Positions 17,428-21,183 of a stretch of 21,183 bases of DNA are shown one piece after another. The notes below the pieces were generated by a model. That model was not told where the DNA came from, did no database searches, and saw nothing but the letters and a program-made list of their open reading frames with translations. The number at the start of each line of letters is the position of its first letter. Position 1 is the first letter of the stretch. The stretch spans positions 1-21,183 of the forward strand of contig JADNYV010000582.1 of assembly GCA_015501055.1 (NCBI GenBank), in the 5' to 3' direction. The position numbers and the translations under genes were made by a program. The DNA comes from Mucidula mucida (Eukaryota; Basidiomycota; Agaricomycetes; Agaricales; Physalacriaceae).

Positions 17428-18613
17428 CTACCAATTTATGTGTAAGATCTTCCTTCCCACTCCTTCATTCCTCTCCCAAACGGCCTTGGCATCGCCGCCG
17501 CTCTCTTTCACGGCTTTGATGAAAGCAGCAATACCCCCGCCGACACCGAAATAGAACACCTTGGCTGCGACAAGGCAGATGGTGTTCGGAGAGCACGAAG
17601 ATTTCAGCAACGCGACCAATGGCGGAACACTTTCGGAGCGGTATATCGTTTCCGATGTGAGAACAATATCGTATCGATGCTCGGGATGAAAAGTGCGCCA
17701 CGAGCCGGATGAAAATCGGAGGTTGATTGAATATTCCTTTAACGACGCGAGGAAGGCGGCTGTGAGCTCGGGTGTGATTGGTATATCCGCTGCTGAGGAA
17801 GGGTCCGCAGGGGGAGTTCTGCTTCTGGGTCTTCCAGGAGCGGCTCACGATAGGGTTTAGATGCGTCAGACATGTCTATATGACTAGTCAGAAAGGTAAT
17901 GTTGTTCCAAAGCGAGACTTACACCATGCAACTACTATGTTCGGAAATGTAATTAGTTCGAGCACCGAGGCGTTGTAGTCTTGGAAGTGAATTTCGGTCG
18001 GATGTGTTTGCAGTCCTCGAGAGAATATTTCGCGTATGAGGTATAAAGAGGGCACAGCTGTCCCACAGCCTATCTGAAGGAATGAAATGAGGAATGGACG
18101 ACGACAGTAGGGCTTTACTAACCTCGAGTATCCGTTTTCCCGCAGGATGACAATCCGTATTTCCGGCAAGATAGTCTACTAGATCCAGACTGCACTCCCA
18201 TGTCTTTAGCCCGCCTTCGTACACGCCATGTACTAGGTCCGACGGCGCATCCAAAAAGTCTGCCGCGTCTTTGCCAATGGCGTTGTCGCTGTCCTCCTCG
18301 TTGATCACTTGGAATCGAGCATCGAATAAATCCCGCCTCGGGATGCTAATGGTCTCGCCGGAAGAGAGCGGTATGGTCAGAGGCGAGCACGATATCAGAG
18401 GCGGTAAGCAGTCTATCTATTCTTTGCAATACAAAAGCGTCAATAGAAATCAGCATTTAAAAGTAAATGGCGCACAAGATGCTGTAACGCGATATCTTGA
18501 TATGGCTCTTCTACCAGTCCCGGTTCCTCTGGCAATGGCCGCTTTTCTTGAGCAGCAGAGAGACCCGGGATTTCCTCGAGCGTATCATCGATCTCAAAAT
18601 CGAATTTGAACAT
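17428..18613 (-). CDS. HPM1: Protein-histidine N-methyltransferase, Hpm1/METTL18 family
   Basis: Yeast Hpm1 and human METTL18 transfer a methyl group from S-adenosylmethionine to a histidine of ribosomal protein L3 (uL3), affecting ribosome assembly and translation. Five exons on the minus strand: 18613-18476, 18416-18123, 18073-17923, 17875-17849 and 17792-17428, giving 324 aa; family members are about 370. The N-terminus MFKFDFEIDD resembles the METTL18 start. VYEGGLKTWECSLDLVDYL is the family signature, ILEIGCGTAVPS (split by an intron) is SAM-binding motif I, and FQDYNASVL, YDIVLTSETIY and FYFGVGGG follow. Introns are 59, 49, 47 and 56 nt. The last (17848-17793, GTGAGC...CTCAG) is inferred: without it the reading frame breaks, as it also would if one base were missing from the G-run at 17810-17814. 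Confidence 0.9.
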
Positions 18614-18786
18614 TTTTTGGAAGATGGTGGTGGTCGGCAGAGTGTGATCACATGAGAAGAATGTAAAGGATATCTTGATTCTTCCTTCTTTTAGAGTTTG
18701 GAAATCGAGACTACAGATACTAAGTTCAAGCAGATTGTACATACAGGAAGATTGGCATAGCAATATTCGTCAAAGTACAGTAGAAA

Positions 18787-19871
18787 TCAACCCAACAAAG
18801 GCTCCGTTTCCAAAATAGTAGGCAAAGCTCGTGGGCTCCGCACCTCCGCCCTCTCCTGGTCCACAAAAGATTCTCGAAAATAGAGGGCGTGCAATATGAC
18901 ACCAGCGGTCACCATATACAACAAGGACGATATCGCGATGCCCACGGTCGCGAGGATGGCAAACACCAAAGCGCATTTATGCACGAAACCAGAACTCCTC
19001 TGCTGATCCGCGACCGCCCACAGCGCAATGGTGATAGGAATACCAAAGTAGAAATCGCCCCCACTGAAGTGGTGTATGACCTTGGGCTCGAATCGCGACC
19101 AATCAATAATGTCCACGCGCGTCGTGCCCATGCTCGTGGTAGTGCCCTGCATACCCGAGAGGAAGAGGAACACGAAGAACTTTGTCCACCCGCCAGCTCT
19201 CTCCGTCGCCACGACGCCAAAAGCGTCGAAGATGTTTTGCCACACAAGAACCGCCATCCACCCGTAATATAGAGCAAAAGGCAGGTTCACAAACAGCTCC
19301 TCGCCCAAGCTCGGAAGGGGTCGATCAATAGGGCGTCCGTGTAGCCAAATGGTACCGACTGTCCATGATACGAAAATACCGAGAAGCCAGGCCCACACAT
19401 AATGTTTTCCTGAAGCCCATACGTGGATGTAGACGAGGTTCAGGACACCAAGGAAGGGCAAGTTCCAACCTATACCGTGGATAATAGAAGCTTGCCCTCC
19501 TGGAAAGAACTGGAATGTTACAGTCCCGAGGAGAAGAAAGTGGATCACAGCCCTGTGAACGTATATGAATGCTTGTTTTCAAATGGTTCCAAGGATGCAA
19601 GACTTGCCATATGTTGAATACCCAAGGAGCCGGCGTAATGTACGTCCCTTTGCCCACATAGTGGATATCGTCACCCGTCCCAACGATGTATATGTGGTTG
19701 GCGAAGCAGAGAGCATAGACAATGACATTTGTGAACTGTTGAGCGGCTCAGTGCAGTTCACACGGACGGATGAGGAGATGGACAGACCTTCAGTAACAAG
19801 TTATCAGTCCATGAATTACGGACCGTTGAACGAGGTACAGTCTCGCTGTCTGGATTAGTGTAATCGACCAT
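18787..19871 (-). CDS. Multi-pass membrane protein of unknown function, 325 aa
   Basis: Three exons on the minus strand: 19871-19788 (28 codons from ATG), 19735-19608 and 19552-18787. Intron 1 is 52 nt, GT-AG. Intron 2 (19607-19553, 55 nt) has a GC donor, GCAAGT, and CACAG acceptor; it joins YITPAPWVFNIW to AVIHFLLLGTVTFQF. About eight hydrophobic segments are visible, beginning TNVIVYALCF, VIHFLLLG, PFLGVLNLVYI, AWLLGIFVSWTVG, LPFALYYGWMAVLV, FFVFLFLSGM, FGIPITIALWA and ALVFAILATVGIAI. Trp and Tyr are frequent near membrane borders, and the short C-terminal tail is polar. The arrangement resembles uncharacterised fungal membrane proteins; a distant link to the Trp-rich TspO fold is possible but unsupported. 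The gap to the neighbouring histidine methyltransferase start is 173 bp. Confidence 0.85.
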
Positions 19872-20518
19872 GGTGGTCGAAGTCACAGAGGTCTGACACG
19901 CCGATCAGGCCTCAAGTGACACCCTTTAGCGGACCAAAGATACAGTGTACACCCAATTAGCCTTTTTACTAAGAAACTAGTTCACCTCGTCTTTGGGAGA
20001 AAAACAGACTCCAGTCAGGCATTCGAGACCGGCACTTTTCCCTAGTAGTCTGTAATTGGCCATGCATGTAAGTTATCCGACTGGCTCTCGAACGTGAAGT
20101 CCACGTACCTTTAGTTTCGATCGTCGCGGTCAAAAGGGCGAACATTGACACGGTCATGCGGCTAATCAAGTCATCTTGGGAAGACGACGGCCCTGTTCCT
20201 GCTCATCAGTGAGGTACGAGCTGATCGAGTCTGCCTAGGGGAGACTAACATTTTTTTGCTACTTTCCCCGCGTACCTCGTACGCGACGACGTTGATCCTT
20301 ATTGTACAGCCTCATTTCAGCAGTTGGAAATGTCACTAAATATATTGTACACAGGAATGTTTTCTACAGCTCCAATTACTTCGGACCGTTAGCTCTGACT
20401 AGTGACACATCTTCCTCGGAATTTGGCATGCTCATGGATGTACAACATGCAATTACAGTTACTCGATAAGAGATGAGTCGTGCGAATCTAACAGTGAGTA
20501 GCGAAAACATATGCAATC
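19872..20518. other. Intergenic, no gene recognised
   Basis: Because both neighbours are on the minus strand, this holds the promoter side of the membrane-protein gene and the 3' side of the nuclease gene. Only short open frames without motifs are present. Confidence 0.45.
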
Positions 20519-21183
20519 TTAGAAAACTTTCGTGATGGTCATAGCGCGATATCCGCCGTGTTCTAGTGGCGCGAACAAGTAGTTCAACACGGCCGCTAAG
20601 CGGATACCTCCCTGAGCCAGCAATTTTTCAATAATCCACTGGTCGTGTATGACTCCAGAATACTCGGGTGTATCCAGATCCAAATACTTCGAGGCGTCGG
20701 CCTCGACTGGTGCACGATCCAGCATCGCCACATCTTCCTCCGGCGTTTTGGCATGTCCATGGGGTACCGCGTCGAATCGTGTGTGACGATACGGTTCCTC
20801 GTCTAGTGCCTTTGGCCATACAATATCGCAATTGAGCGTATGTATGGGGGCAGCCCAAGCATAAGGGCAGACAGCTTCATCGTCAGTCTTCTGGGGAACA
20901 CTGGTGCCACGAAGCCAATTCCAGAGACTGATGGCGCTTTGCGGAAAGAAGGGAAAGGGGACATCGAGATCAGAGTTGGAGGTAGAGATAGCAGGGCAGT
21001 CAAGCCACTCCTGCAACTCGTCTTTCCATTTCTCGATTCTTTCATTCCCTGCCACATAATGCGGCGAATATAAGGGTCATAAATGGTCTGGCGAAGGTTG
21101 TATTCAATGGCGGCGGAGGGGAGAGGTTTAGTATAGTTCTGCGGGATGGTCCGAAGAGATTTGGAGATGAGCAACGAGTCCAG
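20519..21183 (-). CDS. S1/P1-type nuclease, 3' part, cut by the window edge and frameshifted
   Basis: S1/P1 nucleases are secreted zinc enzymes that cleave single-stranded DNA and RNA. Only the C-terminal part is here. It opens with DSLLISKSLRTIPQNY, whose Asp would be the last zinc ligand of the HxxxD motif. YIRRIMWQGMK follows, then EKWKDELQEWLDCP, VCPYAWAAPIHTLNCDIVWP (Cys-rich) and YSGVIHDQWIIEKLLAQGGI with RLAAVLN, which match the family's end (EEQIAKAGLRLAAWLN type), finishing at TAA 20521-20519. The two parts are in different frames. The break lies at about 21045-21058, inside MKE/RIEK, with no possible splice sites between, so a one-base indel separates them. It is either a mutation or a sequence error. 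Other zinc ligands and the signal peptide lie outside the window. Confidence 0.82.

Noticed and set aside
18271..18609. Plus-strand frame of 112 codons
   Set aside because: It is antisense to exons 1 and 2 of the HPM1-like gene, which has strong family signatures.
18787..19871. Assignment of the membrane protein to the TspO/MBR family
   Set aside because: There are about eight hydrophobic segments rather than five, and Trp richness alone is too weak.
1..21183. A defence, biosynthetic or other multi-gene system
   Set aside because: The intact genes (unknown protein, epimerase, histidine methyltransferase, membrane protein, nuclease) share no visible pathway logic, shared motif or co-directional arrangement beyond simple neighbourhood.

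Overview
The window looks like nuclear DNA of a basidiomycete fungus, most likely an agaricomycete. The reasons are many 47-59 nt GT-AG introns, very short first exons, a chromodomain Ty3/gypsy retrotransposon, an F-box-like gene, a protein-histidine methyltransferase of the yeast Hpm1 / human METTL18 family and an S1/P1 nuclease. I saw no prokaryotic features, tRNA, rRNA or CRISPR. All gene models, alignments and counts were made by hand.

Left part (1-7.5 kb): a complete but dead LTR retrotransposon on the minus strand (950-7461) with two 531-bp LTRs, a perfect 5-bp target duplication, a polypurine tract, gag with a zinc knuckle, and pol in the order protease, RT, RNase H, integrase, chromodomain. 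Pol lies in the -1 frame relative to gag. The overlap carries a GGGTTTT slippery heptamer, a 5-nt spacer and a stem-loop, which is a textbook -1 frameshift signal. A 244-bp MITE-like element flanked by TA sits between gag and protease. Decay is by point mutation only: five in-frame stops, two catalytic Asp to Asn changes, and almost purely transitional differences between the LTRs.

Middle (7.5-17.4 kb): a roughly 430-bp dispersed repeat occurs twice in the same orientation (7476-7906 and 16204-16636), each copy with a conserved internal hairpin. Between the copies are a spliced gene for an unidentified 661-aa protein (8421-10518, +), a decayed F-box-like gene (from 10774, +), and three relatives of one NAD(P)-dependent epimerase/reductase gene on the minus strand: a fragment near 12.8-13.1 kb, a seven-exon copy with one frameshift (13526-14908), and a C-terminal fragment (15636-16080). 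A decayed unidentified ORF abuts the second repeat.

Right part (17.4-21.2 kb): three minus-strand genes. They are an HPM1/METTL18-like histidine methyltransferase (17428-18613), a 325-aa multi-pass membrane protein with a GC-AG intron (18787-19871), and the 3' part of an S1/P1-type nuclease that runs off the window and carries a frameshift.

The genes do not form an obvious pathway. The region reads as an ordinary chromosomal segment remodelled by transposons and local gene duplication. The most unusual signals are the recoding site, the C-to-T-type decay of the transposon, and the hairpin-bearing repeat.
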